DNA of 44,520 nt from Ruminococcus sp. (GCA_017478965.1 JAFVCV010000055.1:1-44520), one strand, 5' to 3'. Counted from the stretch's first letter, positions 6,928 through 16,065 are shown. Translations and numbers: made by a program. Notes: generated by a model from the letters alone, not told the origin.

Positions 6928-7590
6928 ATGAAAAGTATCATGATAATAGAAGACGAAAAGACCTTGCGTGAGGAGCTGTCCGTCCTGCTGCAAAATGCTG
7001 GCTACGAAACGCTTTGTGTGACGGACTATGAGAATGTATCAAAACAGATGAAAGCTTCTGATGCTGATCTTATACTGCTTGACATCAACCTTCCGGGTGA
7101 GAGCGGCGAAACTCTCTTGCAGGACTTCCGAAAACAAAGCGATACGCCAGTTATCATGCTGACGAGCCGCACCACTGAGATCGACGAAGTGCTGTCCATG
7201 AGCTACGGTGCGGACGATTATATCACCAAGCCCAACAACCCTACTATCCTGCTGCTGCGTATCTCGGCGGTGCTGAAACGGTCGGCCAGACCGAGCGCAG
7301 TACAAAAATATCATGACATAGAGGTCAGCACTGTCAAGGGAAGTCTGTTGCGCAAAGACGCAGAGCAGATACTCACCAAGAATGAAATGATAATATTTCA
7401 GCTGCTGCTTGACCGTCAGGGCGAGATCGTTACCCGTGATGCGCTGATGACTGCGCTCTGGGACAATGACGAGTTTGTGAATGACAATGCGCTTTCGGTC
7501 AATATCAGCAGATTGAGAGGAAAGCTTGCCGAGCTGGGCCTTCCCGACGCCATAGAAACACGCAAGAAACAGGGGTATGTGCTGAAATGA
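6928..7590 (+). CDS. OmpR-family response regulator (BceR-like)
   Basis: 220 residues: receiver domain (about 1-120) with acidic pair EDE at 8-10, phospho-acceptor Asp in LILLDINLPG (about 53), Thr/Ser in MLTSRT (about 80) and Lys in YITKPNNP (about 101), then an OmpR/PhoB winged helix (about 130-220) with the recognition helix DNALSVNISRLRGKL. The NxxTLDVxISRLRxKL-type helix and the downstream BceS-like kinase and BceAB-like transporter identify it as the regulator of a peptide-antibiotic resistance module. It overlaps the kinase gene by four bases. Arginine codons are mainly CGN, unlike the purine genes downstream. Confidence 0.92.
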   Translation: MKSIMIIEDEKTLREELSVLLQNAGYETLCVTDYENVSKQMKASDADLILLDINLPGESGETLLQDFRKQSDTPVIMLTSRTTEIDEVLSMSYGADDYITKPNNPTILLLRISAVLKRSARPSAVQKYHDIEVSTVKGSLLRKDAEQILTKNEMIIFQLLLDRQGEIVTRDALMTALWDNDEFVNDNALSVNISRLRGKLAELGLPDAIETRKKQGYVLK

Positions 7591-8582
7591 AGTTTAAAGA
7601 TCACTTGAAGGACAGGCTCACGGCATACCTTATCTATGGCATTTCGTGGGTGCTGGTACTGATATTTATGGCTGCGTTCCGCATTCCTTTTCAGGCTATA
7701 GTTATTGTGAGCATTATACTTCTGCTTACGGTAATTGCTGCTGAGTTATGGGGTATTTGGCGCAAAAAGAGCTATTATGACAAGCTATTGCACTGTCTGG
7801 ATGAGCTTGATAAAAAGCATCTGCTATTTGAAATGGCTGAGGTGCCCGAATTCCTTGACGGCCGCATCTTGTACAATGTCATGCAGGAAACCAACAGATC
7901 CATGTGCGAACATATCGCAGAATACCGCCGTGAGAACAAGGGATTTCGGGAATATATCGAACTCTGGGTACATGAGATAAAGCTGCCTGTTGCAGGTTTA
8001 CAGCTGATGTGCCACAATGACGGAAACACAAAGTATGCCGAGCAGCTCAAGCAGATCGACGATTATATCGAGAATGTTCTCTACTATGCAAGAAGCGGAA
8101 ATGCTGAGAAGGACTATATCGTAGGGTCCGTATCGCTCAAACGGGCCTTTGCGGATATTGCCATAAAAAACCGTGAGCAATTGCAGCAGAGGGATATCAC
8201 GCTCCGCACAGAAGATCTTGATAATAATGTTATGACGGACGGCAAGTGGCTTGGTTTTATTCTCGGACAGCTCATGGGGAACAGTATGAAATATGGAGCG
8301 ACTGAAATTACCGTCACGGCAGAAGCTCTCCCCGACAAGACCGTACTGCATTTCTGGGACAACGGCATTGGCATTCCCGAAAACGATCTGCCGTATATAT
8401 TTGAAAAATCCTTCACCGGAGAGAACGGGCGGACACACAGGAGATCAACGGGGATGGGGCTGTATATCGTGGGAAAGCTTTGTAAAAAGCTGGGACACAG
8501 CGTTGCGGCAAAGTCTGTTCAGGGGGAATTTACGGAGATCGTCATCACATTCGGAAAGAACGATATTTATGATGTGAGATAA
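7587..8582 (+). CDS. Intramembrane-sensing histidine kinase (BceS-like)
   Basis: 331 residues. Two transmembrane helices (about 14-34 and 38-57) are separated by only a few outside residues, so there is no extracellular sensor domain: the hallmark of BceS-type kinases, which learn of the antibiotic from their transporter. Cytoplasmic motifs: H-box WVHEIKLP (His about 129), N-box GNSMKYG, G1 DNGIGIP, F-box FEKSF, G2 STGMGLYI. It phosphorylates the response regulator encoded just upstream. The BceAB-like transporter downstream is its expected sensing partner. Confidence 0.92.
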   Translation: MKFKDHLKDRLTAYLIYGISWVLVLIFMAAFRIPFQAIVIVSIILLLTVIAAELWGIWRKKSYYDKLLHCLDELDKKHLLFEMAEVPEFLDGRILYNVMQETNRSMCEHIAEYRRENKGFREYIELWVHEIKLPVAGLQLMCHNDGNTKYAEQLKQIDDYIENVLYYARSGNAEKDYIVGSVSLKRAFADIAIKNREQLQQRDITLRTEDLDNNVMTDGKWLGFILGQLMGNSMKYGATEITVTAEALPDKTVLHFWDNGIGIPENDLPYIFEKSFTGENGRTHRRSTGMGLYIVGKLCKKLGHSVAAKSVQGEFTEIVITFGKNDIYDVR

Positions 8583-8589
8583 GCTGACA

Positions 8590-8603
8590 TTACAAAATTG
8601 TAA
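8590..8603 (+). promoter_or_regulatory. BceR box upstream of the transporter genes
   Basis: TTACAAAATTGTAA is an exact match to TNACA-N4-TGTAA, the binding consensus of BceR-type regulators. A weaker dyad, ACAG-CGA-CTGT, lies at 8620-8631 and could be the low-affinity second site described for such promoters. The box lies 44 bases upstream of the -10 at 8647. Confidence 0.7.
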
Positions 8604-8623
8604 GGTTGTGTAATATTAAAACA

Positions 8624-8652
8624 GCGACTGTAGGCACCTGCTGTGATATAAT
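8624..8652 (+). promoter_or_regulatory. Activator-dependent promoter of the transporter operon
   Basis: The -10 TATAAT (8647-8652) is perfect but the -35 position (8624-8629, GCGACT) does not resemble TTGACA. A weak -35 downstream of a BceR box fits a promoter that needs the phosphorylated regulator. Confidence 0.5.
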
Positions 8653-8702
8653 AAGATCATCAAAGGAGCAACAGCTCAATAATAATGAAAAAGGTGATCT
8701 AT

Positions 8703-8918
8703 ATGAAAAAGAATAGCAATAACGTCAAGAGAATAAAAAGAGACATGGTAATATCCACAATTGCAATGGCCATCGGACTTATCGGCATTATACTCCTATT
8801 CGTAAAAGAAAAGAAGTGGGACGCAGTCGGCTGTTCCATACTCGCCTGCAATGCTGTGATATTCTGGTGCAGCTATGACGCATTGAAAAAGGCCGCTGAC
8901 GAAAAAGAAGAAGAATGA
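8703..8918 (+). CDS. Small two-helix membrane protein of the resistance module
   Basis: 71 residues starting MKKNSNNVKRIKRDMV. ATG 8703 is chosen because AAGGTGAT lies 5 bases upstream. ATG 8685 would add six residues and has its AAAGGAG 16 bases away. Two hydrophobic segments (about 15-35 and 42-60) are flanked by basic and acidic ends (tail KKAADEKEEE). It sits first in the BceR-controlled operon, 22 bases before the ATPase gene. No family recognised. It may tune the transporter or kinase, but that is inference from position. Confidence 0.7.
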   Translation: MKKNSNNVKRIKRDMVISTIAMAIGLIGIILLFVKEKKWDAVGCSILACNAVIFWCSYDALKKAADEKEEE

Positions 8919-8940
8919 GCAGAAGGAGATGGGACCTTTC

Positions 8941-9705
8941 ATGGAATTGCTGAAAATACAGAACATCGAAAAATACTATGGCAGCAAGTCGTCCCTGACG
9001 AAAGCTATTGACGATATCTCGTTCTCGGTCGAACAGGGCGAATTCACAGCGATAATGGGTGCGTCGGGAAGCGGAAAGACTACGCTCCTCAACTGCATTT
9101 CCACCATCGACCGTGTGACGGCAGGTCATATTTACCTTGAAAGCACGGACATTACTGCCCTCAAAGGCAAAGAACTCAACAAGTTCCGACGTGATAAGCT
9201 GGGGTTCATCTTCCAGGACTTCAATCTGCTTGACACGCTGACGGCTTATGAGAATATCTCGCTTGCACTGTCAATACAAAAGCGTTCGGCAAGCGACATA
9301 GACAAGGCGGTAAAGGTAGTCGCCGAGCAGCTCGGCATTACCGAGGTCTTACAGAAATATCCCTATCAGATGTCGGGCGGCCAGAAACAGAGAGTAGCTT
9401 CGGCAAGGGCTATCGTCACAGAGCCAAAGCTGGTGCTCGCAGACGAGCCGACAGGTGCTCTTGATTCAAAGTCTGCGAAAATGCTGTTGGAGCGTTTTTA
9501 TTTCCTTAATCATGAGCATAATGCGACTATCATGATGGTAACGCACGACAGTTTCACGGCAAGCTACGCAAGCCGTGTCATCTTCATCAAAGACGGAAAA
9601 ATATTCAATGAGATCAGAAAAGGTCCAGGCAGCCGAAAGCAGTTCTTCGATAAGATAATCGACGTCGTGACGCTTCTGGGAGGTGACGTGAGCGATGCTC
9701 TTTAA
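8941..9705 (+). CDS. ABC transporter ATP-binding protein (BceA-like)
   Basis: 254 residues from ATG 8941. The in-frame ATG at 8929 touches the AAGGAG at 8923-8928 and is unlikely to be used. Motifs: Walker A GASGSGKTT, Q-loop IFQDFNLLD, signature MSGGQKQRV, Walker B LVLADEPTGALD, H-loop VTHD. The sequence type is the MacB/LolD-like class of the peptide-7 exporter (BceAB) family. It pairs with the permease whose gene overlaps its end by 11 bases. Likely role: powering removal of a cell-wall-active peptide from its lipid target and relaying flux to the kinase. Confidence 0.93.
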   Translation: MELLKIQNIEKYYGSKSSLTKAIDDISFSVEQGEFTAIMGASGSGKTTLLNCISTIDRVTAGHIYLESTDITALKGKELNKFRRDKLGFIFQDFNLLDTLTAYENISLALSIQKRSASDIDKAVKVVAEQLGITEVLQKYPYQMSGGQKQRVASARAIVTEPKLVLADEPTGALDSKSAKMLLERFYFLNHEHNATIMMVTHDSFTASYASRVIFIKDGKIFNEIRKGPGSRKQFFDKIIDVVTLLGGDVSDAL

Positions 9706-11737
9706 GCTCTCCCTCAGCAATATCCGCAAGAGCCTGCGGGATTATGCCATATATTTTTTCACGCTCATCATAGGCGTTTCGGTTTTCTATGTGTTCAATG
9801 CGGTCAGCGGACAGGTAGCTATGACGGTCATCGACACGGACGGCAGAGAGATCGCCCGGATACTGCAGATCGGCATTTCTGCAATGAGCGTATTTGTAGC
9901 GGGAGTTCTAGGCTTTCTTATCGTTTATGCGAGCCGTTTTCTTATGAAACGCCGCAACAGAGAATTTGCGCTGTATCTTATGCTCGGCATGGGCAAGGGA
10001 AAAATTTCGGCGATACTCCTGCTTGAAACGGTCATTATCGGGCTGGGTTCCCTTGGGGTGGGTCTTCTGCTAGGCATCGGTCTTTCACAGATAATGAGCG
10101 CTCTCGTTGTATCGCTGTTTGAAGCGGACATGACAAGATACAGTTTTATGGTATCGGGTGACGCTATCGGAAAGACGGTCATCTGCTTTGCGATAATGTA
10201 TCTTTTTATCATGATATTCAACAGCATCATCATCAGCCGTTTCAAGCTTATAGACCTGATGCAGTCGGGCAAAAAGTCGGAACAGATCAAACTGAAAGAT
10301 CCGTGGCTCTGTATCATCATATTTCTGATTGCGGCGGCGGCTCTCGGATATGCTTATTATCAGGTGGGCTGGAATTACGGTGAAGTTACGGGAAAGACAA
10401 TGGCGCTGTATATCACTATGGGTGCGGTGTCTACATTCCTGATCTTCTGGTCTGCGTCGGGTATGCTGCTGCGTGTGATGATGAGTATGAAAAACGTGTA
10501 CTATCGCAGTCTGAACGCTTTCACATTTCGTCAGATAAGCAGCAAGGTCAATACGATGGTATTTTCCATGACGGTCATCTGCCTTATGCTTTTTGTGACG
10601 ATATGTGCGCTGACGGCGTCCTTTTCCATGCGAAATTCCATGAACGCAAATCTTGAAGATCTTTGTCCTGCGGATTTTGAGCTTTCAGCAGATCTCAACG
10701 AGCCTGTTGAGGGACTGGACATTGTTTCGGAATGCAAAGACAATGGGCTGGACATAATGGCTTATGCAGGAGAGTATGAGAGATTTTACACCTATGGCGA
10801 CGCAGATTTTTCGCTGGAGGATTTCTGCGGCGATGCAGCCGAAAGGGTAAAAGCAGAGTTCATTTTTCTCGACTATTACACCTCCGAGCAGCTTATCGGG
10901 CTTGATGAATATAACGCCCTGATGAAGCTCTACGGCAAAGAAACGCTTTCGATGAATGATGACGAATATATACTTTTGTGCGACTACAAATCCATGAGAG
11001 CGATACGGGACAGCGTTCTCAAAGCTGACGGCAATATCACCGTTTACGGACATACGCTCCATTCAAAGTATGACGAATGTCAGGACGGTTTTATCAGCAT
11101 TTCCGCACAGCATATAAACGCAGGTATTTTCGTAGTACCCGACAGCGTTTTGGAGGGGCAGGCTCCGAGCGGCGATCACATCATCGGCAATTACAAAGCC
11201 GCTGACAAGGCAGGAAAAAAGGAGACCGAACAGGTCCTCCGCAGGGAATACGACACCATCACCCGTGATCTGAGCGGTCTGTCTGTTCATAAGACAGGCG
11301 GATACTTCGGGCTAAGTACAAAGATAGCCATTAAGAACGATGCGGTCGGGCTTGGTGCGATAGCGACATTTATGGGGCTGTACATCGGGCTTGTATTCCT
11401 CATCGCCTGCGGTGCGATACTCGCACTCAAAGAGCTTTCGGAAAGCGTTGACAGCATAGGCAGATATGAAATGCTCCGCAAGATAGGTGCAGATGAAAGC
11501 GATATTTCAAGATCGCTTTTCCGTCAGACAGGTATTTTCTTCCTGCTTCCGCTGATACTCGCCTGTGTGCATTCGGTGTTCGGCATGAAGTTTGCGGCAT
11601 ACTTCCTTGAAGTGTTCGGCACGGAAAAAATGACAGAATCCATAGCGGCGACTTCCATCATACTGCTGCTTATATACGGCGGGTATTTCCTTATCACCTA
11701 TTATTGCAGTAAAGGAATCATAAAAGAAAGAAAATAG
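9695..11737 (+). CDS. ABC transporter permease (BceB-like, FtsX fold)
   Basis: 680 residues with the BceB layout: a first TM helix (about 15-37), an FtsX-type block of helices (about 55-135), further helices to about 310, a large extracellular domain (about 320-550) and three C-terminal helices. The big extracellular domain after TM7 is what recognises the peptide-bound lipid in BceB proteins. NRxFALYLMLGMGKGKIS and, near the end, YEMLRKIGADESDIS are the two coupling-helix repeats of this family. The overlap with the ATPase gene indicates translational coupling. Which antibiotic is handled cannot be told from sequence. Confidence 0.92.
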   Translation: MLFKLSLSNIRKSLRDYAIYFFTLIIGVSVFYVFNAVSGQVAMTVIDTDGREIARILQIGISAMSVFVAGVLGFLIVYASRFLMKRRNREFALYLMLGMGKGKISAILLLETVIIGLGSLGVGLLLGIGLSQIMSALVVSLFEADMTRYSFMVSGDAIGKTVICFAIMYLFIMIFNSIIISRFKLIDLMQSGKKSEQIKLKDPWLCIIIFLIAAAALGYAYYQVGWNYGEVTGKTMALYITMGAVSTFLIFWSASGMLLRVMMSMKNVYYRSLNAFTFRQISSKVNTMVFSMTVICLMLFVTICALTASFSMRNSMNANLEDLCPADFELSADLNEPVEGLDIVSECKDNGLDIMAYAGEYERFYTYGDADFSLEDFCGDAAERVKAEFIFLDYYTSEQLIGLDEYNALMKLYGKETLSMNDDEYILLCDYKSMRAIRDSVLKADGNITVYGHTLHSKYDECQDGFISISAQHINAGIFVVPDSVLEGQAPSGDHIIGNYKAADKAGKKETEQVLRREYDTITRDLSGLSVHKTGGYFGLSTKIAIKNDAVGLGAIATFMGLYIGLVFLIACGAILALKELSESVDSIGRYEMLRKIGADESDISRSLFRQTGIFFLLPLILACVHSVFGMKFAAYFLEVFGTEKMTESIAATSIILLLIYGGYFLITYYCSKGIIKERK

Positions 11738-11754
11738 CAAAACGGATATACGAA

Positions 11755-11787
11755 AACGGCTGTACCCCGTGGAAGGGTACAGCCGTT
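11755..11787. terminator. Terminator between convergent permease and glgA
   Basis: A 13-base-pair perfect stem (AACGGCTGTACCC / GGGTACAGCCGTT). T runs are short on both sides (TTCTT on plus, TTTTCG on minus), so it can serve both convergent operons. It also marks the boundary where codon use changes. The 139 bases to glgA hold nothing else I can identify. Confidence 0.7.
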
Positions 11788-11926
11788 CTTGACGTTATCT
11801 GAGCAGCTTTATTTCGGTTTATCAGACCATTGCAAACAGTAAAGCCGATCATCTCCCCAAAAGCATTTCACGGACTCATTACTACCTAAAACGACCAATG
11901 GCCTTGTTTTTCCAAATCACAGGCCC

Positions 11927-13336
11927 TCAGGACTTCTCATAAAGTTCGATATATTGCTTGGCAGACTTTTCCCAGCTGAAATCCTGCTTGAAAGCACGGT
12001 TCACCAGCTGACCCCATTTTCTCTTATCGTCATAATAAGCTCTTGCCCTTACGCAGGCGTCAAGCATATCGTGGGCGTTGTAGGTCTTGAAAGTAAAACC
12101 GTTCCCGCCTTCGCCGCCGGCGTCGCTTATGCTGTCCCTCAGACCGCCTGTCTCACGGACTATGGGTATAGTTCCGTAGCGCAGTGCTATCATCTGAGCC
12201 AGGCCGCAGGGCTCGCTCTGTGAGGGCATCAGGAACATATCCGCACCTGCGTATATCCTCCTGGACAGCTCCGGCACAAACCCCAGCTGCAGTCCCACCT
12301 TGTCGGGATAACGGTAGTGCATCTCGGTGAAAAAGTCCTCATATATCTTCTCGCCTGAGCCAAGTATCGCAAACTTATAGCCCAGCTGGACGATGTCCTC
12401 AAATACATACTTTATCAGGTCCAGGCCCTTGTGGGAAACGAACCTGGTGACGATGCCGATGACAGGCTCATCCCCTTTTTCAAGGCCCAGCTCCTCCAGA
12501 AGCGCCTTTTTGCATTCCTTCTTGCCGGCCTTTTTGCCGGGGCCGTAATTCCTGGCTATATTGGGGTCGGTCATGGGGTCATAGATATCCTGTGAGATAC
12601 CGTTCAGGATACCGCTGAGCTTATACTGATGATGGACCAGCTCCCTGTCAAGTCCGTGGGAATACCATGGGTCAAGTATCTCCCAGGCGTAGCTGGGGGA
12701 AACGGTGTTGACCCTGTCGGAAGTCTCCACAGCCGCTTTCAGGAAGTTGACGTCCCCATCATAGCTGAGCAGATCGGTATAATAAAGCGGCACCCCGATT
12801 AGATCCCCGATAAGCTCCAGACCGTACTGGCCCTGGTACTGGATATTATGGATGGTGAAAACGGTCCTGATGTCCTCAAAGCCGGGCTGATAACGGTAAA
12901 AGATATCGTAATACACCGGCACCAGTGCGGTCTGCCAGTCGTTTGCATTGATGATATCCGGCTTGAAGTCGATATACCTCAGAAGCTCCAGGACAGCTCT
13001 GGAGAAGAAAATGAACCTCTCAGCGTCGTCATAGAACCCATAAAGTCCGTTTCGGGCGAAATAATACTCATTGTCCAGCAGATAGTAAGTCACGCCGTTC
13101 TCTACGCCCACAAATACCCCGCAGTACTGGTTCCTCCAGGCTACGGGTACTGTGAAATTAGTGATATAGCTCAGCCTGTCCTTCAGCTCCTGCCTGATGC
13201 TGCTGTAAAGGGGTATCACCACCCGGCAGTCATGGCCAAGGGCATTTATCGCCGCAGGCAGCGAACCTGCAACGTCGGCAAGTCCCCCCGATGCGATATA
13301 GGGCAGGGCTTCGCTGGCAGTATAAAGAATATTCAT
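11927..13336 (-). CDS. glgA: Glycogen synthase (ADP-glucose type, GT5)
   Basis: 469 residues, normal for bacterial GlgA. It transfers glucose from ADP-glucose to growing alpha-1,4-glucan chains in the cytoplasm. N-terminal Rossmann domain starts MNILYTASEALPYIASGGLA; SGGLADVAGSLP is the glycine-rich ADP-glucose loop (the preceding Lys of the E. coli KTGGL motif is Ser here). The C-terminal domain shows IGIVTRFVSHKGLDL and SEPCGLAQMIALRYGTIPIV (the catalytic E-x7-E region) and ETGGLRDSI. Start has an AGGGAGG site. It is the last gene of the leftward glg cluster. Confidence 0.96.
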   Translation of the reverse strand: MNILYTASEALPYIASGGLADVAGSLPAAINALGHDCRVVIPLYSSIRQELKDRLSYITNFTVPVAWRNQYCGVFVGVENGVTYYLLDNEYYFARNGLYGFYDDAERFIFFSRAVLELLRYIDFKPDIINANDWQTALVPVYYDIFYRYQPGFEDIRTVFTIHNIQYQGQYGLELIGDLIGVPLYYTDLLSYDGDVNFLKAAVETSDRVNTVSPSYAWEILDPWYSHGLDRELVHHQYKLSGILNGISQDIYDPMTDPNIARNYGPGKKAGKKECKKALLEELGLEKGDEPVIGIVTRFVSHKGLDLIKYVFEDIVQLGYKFAILGSGEKIYEDFFTEMHYRYPDKVGLQLGFVPELSRRIYAGADMFLMPSQSEPCGLAQMIALRYGTIPIVRETGGLRDSISDAGGEGGNGFTFKTYNAHDMLDACVRARAYYDDKRKWGQLVNRAFKQDFSWEKSAKQYIELYEKS

Positions 13337-13382
13337 ATATTAGCCTCCCTTCAAAAGAGAAATTTTCTATACAGTAAAGCAA

Positions 13383-13416
13383 GCCGCACAAAGCCGCATA
13401 AACGGCCCTGTGCGGC
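13383..13416 (-). other. Intercistronic stem-loop before glgA
   Basis: Outer arms GCCGCACA / TGTGCGGC (8 base pairs) and an inner GCCG / CGGC form a two-tier hairpin between the DUF4177 gene and glgA. There is no T run, so it is more likely an RNA-stability or processing element, or a leaky terminator lowering glgA expression. Confidence 0.45.
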
Positions 13417-13430
13417 ACATGATACTTATT

Positions 13431-13631
13431 TTATACGGTGTCCTTTTCCTGGACCTCACGGCAGAAGACTACCACGCACAGCTCACCGAGAGCACCGGGA
13501 GTCTCATATGAATGGAGCGTCCAGCCGTCGGATGCGTATTTATCTATCATATCCTGGAGCTGCTGAGTGAACTTGTTCCTTCCGGAAAAAGTACAGCCAA
13601 AGGAATCCACTTTATACTCATACTTTTTCAT
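13431..13631 (-). CDS. DUF4177 family protein
   Basis: 66 residues: MKKYEYKVDSF... with YASDGWTLHSYE in the middle and VVVFCREV at the end. This is the DUF4177 layout (Y-E-Y strand, helix ending in 'GW-L', closing hydrophobic strand), a small alpha/beta protein of unknown function. It lies 12 bases downstream of glgD and upstream of glgA, so it is expressed with the glycogen enzymes. That position hints at a regulatory or partner role, which is inference only. Confidence 0.75.
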   Translation of the reverse strand: MKKYEYKVDSFGCTFSGRNKFTQQLQDMIDKYASDGWTLHSYETPGALGELCVVVFCREVQEKDTV

Positions 13632-13643
13632 GCTCTGCTCACC

Positions 13644-14771
13644 TTACACCGTTGCGCCCTTTGCTACATACATAGGATACTCAGGCGAGCTGGTCAGTAT
13701 GTGCTTATCGGTAACGGTAACGTTCTTATCGGTCACGATATAGTTGAGCTGTGCCCCGTCGCCCACAACTGTGCCCTGCATGAGTATGCAGTTCTTGACC
13801 TTGGCGCCCTTGCCGACCTTTACGCCTCTGAACAGCACGCTGTTCTCGACTTCGCCCTCGATTATGCAACCGTCAGCCACCAGAGAGTTCTTTACAATGC
13901 AGTTAAGATCATACTTTGCAGGAGCGTTGTCGCTGACCTTTGTATAGATAGATCTCTTGGGAACGAAGAGCTTTCTGGCGTTTGCGGGATCAAGGATATC
14001 CATATTGGCAGCAAAGTAGCTGGAGGGGCTGTTGAGCTTTCTGAAATAGTTTGCGTACTCATAGGTCTTGATCTTCAGTTCGCTGCAGCGCTCCTGAAGG
14101 ATATTCTTCTCAAAGCTTACCAGGCCTCTTGCGATGGCGTCCTTCACCAGGTCCTTCATGAATTCCATAGACATCACGAACATATTGAGACTGGCTGTGC
14201 AGCTGCCGCTTAGCTCAGGCTGTATCAGCACACTTGTCACATTGCCCTCGCCGTCTGTATTCAGGACGGTAGCGGTCTTCAGTTCGTCAGAGCTGTAAAC
14301 GCCGGTATGTGTAACAACGGTGATATCTGCGCCGCTTTCTATATGCCTTGCCACGATGGGCTTATAGTCGATATTCGTGATGACGTCGCAGTCGGTCATC
14401 ACCACATACTTGGCGCTGCTGTGGCTGATAAAGCTCATAGCGCCGTATATAGCCTCTATCCTGCCTCTGTAAAGAGTGCTCTCAACATTGCCGAAGGGGG
14501 GCAGTATATAAAGGCCGCCCTTCTTCCTGGCCAGGTCCCATTCTCTTGCGGAGCCCAGGTGGTCCAGAAGGCTCTGATAGTTGGATTTTGTAATTACGCC
14601 GACTTCGCTGATACCGCTGTTGACCATATTGGAAAGCGGGAAGTCGATAAGTCTGTATCTGCCGCCGAACATCACAGAACCCATGGTCCTGTTCTTAGTC
14701 ATATCACCGAGAGTCGTGTCGTGCATATTTGCGAAGACCAGACCCAGTACATTGCCCATATTAACTTCCAT
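13644..14771 (-). CDS. glgD: GlgD, non-catalytic ADP-glucose pyrophosphorylase subunit
   Basis: 375 residues, the pyrophosphorylase fold (nucleotidyltransferase domain to about 240, then a left-handed beta-helix). Compared with GlgC, the nucleotide loop [14 protein letters not shown] is replaced by VFANMHDTTLGDMT, so the ATP-binding glycines are gone, while GGRYRLIDFPLSNMVNSGI is kept. That is the known character of Firmicutes GlgD, which forms a heterotetramer with GlgC and raises its activity. It lies 18 bases downstream of glgC in the same operon. Confidence 0.94.
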   Translation of the reverse strand: MEVNMGNVLGLVFANMHDTTLGDMTKNRTMGSVMFGGRYRLIDFPLSNMVNSGISEVGVITKSNYQSLLDHLGSAREWDLARKKGGLYILPPFGNVESTLYRGRIEAIYGAMSFISHSSAKYVVMTDCDVITNIDYKPIVARHIESGADITVVTHTGVYSSDELKTATVLNTDGEGNVTSVLIQPELSGSCTASLNMFVMSMEFMKDLVKDAIARGLVSFEKNILQERCSELKIKTYEYANYFRKLNSPSSYFAANMDILDPANARKLFVPKRSIYTKVSDNAPAKYDLNCIVKNSLVADGCIIEGEVENSVLFRGVKVGKGAKVKNCILMQGTVVGDGAQLNYIVTDKNVTVTDKHILTSSPEYPMYVAKGATV

Positions 14772-14789
14772 TATTTACTCGGTCCTTTC

Positions 14790-15992
14790 TTACATATTTT
14801 CATAGATTATAGCCTTAGGCGCAACAACGGCACCATCGGAAACACTGATGTTATGGCCTACGACTGCAACGCCCCATGAGTCCTTGTCCTCAACGTTCTC
14901 AGGTCTTTCGCCTATCTTGCAGTTCTCGCCGATGACCGAATTCTCACCCACTATGGCATACTCTACCTTAGCGCCCTTCTTGACAACTGCCCCGGGCATG
15001 AGGATCGAATCGTATATAACAGCCCCTTCCTCAACGATAACGCCGTCGGAGATCATGCTGAACTCCACCTGCCCGTCGATGACGCAGCCCTCAGTTACCA
15101 TAGAGTTCTGCACCTCTGCGTTCTTGCCTATGCTCTGAGGCGGCAAAACGGGGTTCCTCGAATAGATCTTCCAGCTGGGGTCATAGAGGTCGATGGGGAT
15201 ATTGGGATTGATAAGGTCCATATTGGCCTCCCACAGGGAGTCGATGGTACCGACATCCTTCCAGTAGCCGTCGAAACGGTAAGCCACCAGCTTCTCTCCT
15301 GCCTCTCTCATATCGGGTATGATATTCTTGCCGAAGTCCTTAGAAGCACTTTCGTCCTCCTCATTGGCGATGAGGTAAGCTCTCAGCTTGCTCCATGTAA
15401 AGATATAGATACCCATAGATGCCAGAGTAGAACGGGGGTTCTTGGGCTTTTCCTCGAAGTCGATGATATTGTCATCAGCATCGGTTATCATGATGCCAAA
15501 TCTGGAGGCCTCCTCCTTGGGAACGTCCAGAACTGCGATGGTAGCCGCAGCGTTCTTGGCCTTATGGAATTCCAGCATCTTATTGTAGTCCATCTTATAG
15601 ATATGGTCGCCGGAAAGCACTACGACATACTCGGGATCATATCTCTCGATGAAACCGATATTCTGATAGATGGCGTTAGCCGTGCCTGAATACCAGTCTG
15701 CACCTGTAGCCTTCTGATAAGGCGGCAGCACATGGACACCGCCGTGGATCCTGTCGAGATCCCAGGGCTGGCCGTTGCCGATATACTCATTGAGCACCAG
15801 CGGCTGATACTGAGTCAGAACGCCAACCGTATCAATGCCTGAATTGATACAGTTAGACAGCGGGAAATCGATGATACGATACTTTGCACCGAAGGGGACT
15901 GCGGGCTTGGCCACGTCCTGAGTAAGTGCATAAAGTCTGCTGCCCTGGCCGCCTGCCAGTAGCATTGCAACACATTCTTTTTTGTTGAACAT
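14790..15992 (-). CDS. glgC: Glucose-1-phosphate adenylyltransferase (ADP-glucose pyrophosphorylase)
   Basis: 400 residues. It makes ADP-glucose from ATP and glucose-1-phosphate, the committed step of glycogen synthesis. Visible motifs: [14 protein letters not shown] (ATP loop), [43 protein letters not shown] (catalytic metal Asp), FEEKPKNP (sugar phosphate), and [20 protein letters not shown]. The C-terminal hexapeptide beta-helix begins about residue 285. Partner GlgD is encoded next. An intercistronic hairpin at 16044-16065 separates it from glgB. Confidence 0.96.
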   Translation of the reverse strand: MFNKKECVAMLLAGGQGSRLYALTQDVAKPAVPFGAKYRIIDFPLSNCINSGIDTVGVLTQYQPLVLNEYIGNGQPWDLDRIHGGVHVLPPYQKATGADWYSGTANAIYQNIGFIERYDPEYVVVLSGDHIYKMDYNKMLEFHKAKNAAATIAVLDVPKEEASRFGIMITDADDNIIDFEEKPKNPRSTLASMGIYIFTWSKLRAYLIANEEDESASKDFGKNIIPDMREAGEKLVAYRFDGYWKDVGTIDSLWEANMDLINPNIPIDLYDPSWKIYSRNPVLPPQSIGKNAEVQNSMVTEGCVIDGQVEFSMISDGVIVEEGAVIYDSILMPGAVVKKGAKVEYAIVGENSVIGENCKIGERPENVEDKDSWGVAVVGHNISVSDGAVVAPKAIIYENM

Positions 15993-16043
15993 AATTTAAT
16001 TCACCCACCAATTTAATTTCTACTGTTTTTGATATTTCTACAC

Positions 16044-16065
16044 GGTCTCCCTCAGTGGGGAGACC
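16044..16065 (-). other. Intercistronic stem-loop between glgB and glgC
   Basis: GGTCTCCC / GGGAGACC, 8 base pairs with a short loop and no T run. It is probably an RNA processing or stabilising element rather than a terminator. Confidence 0.45.
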
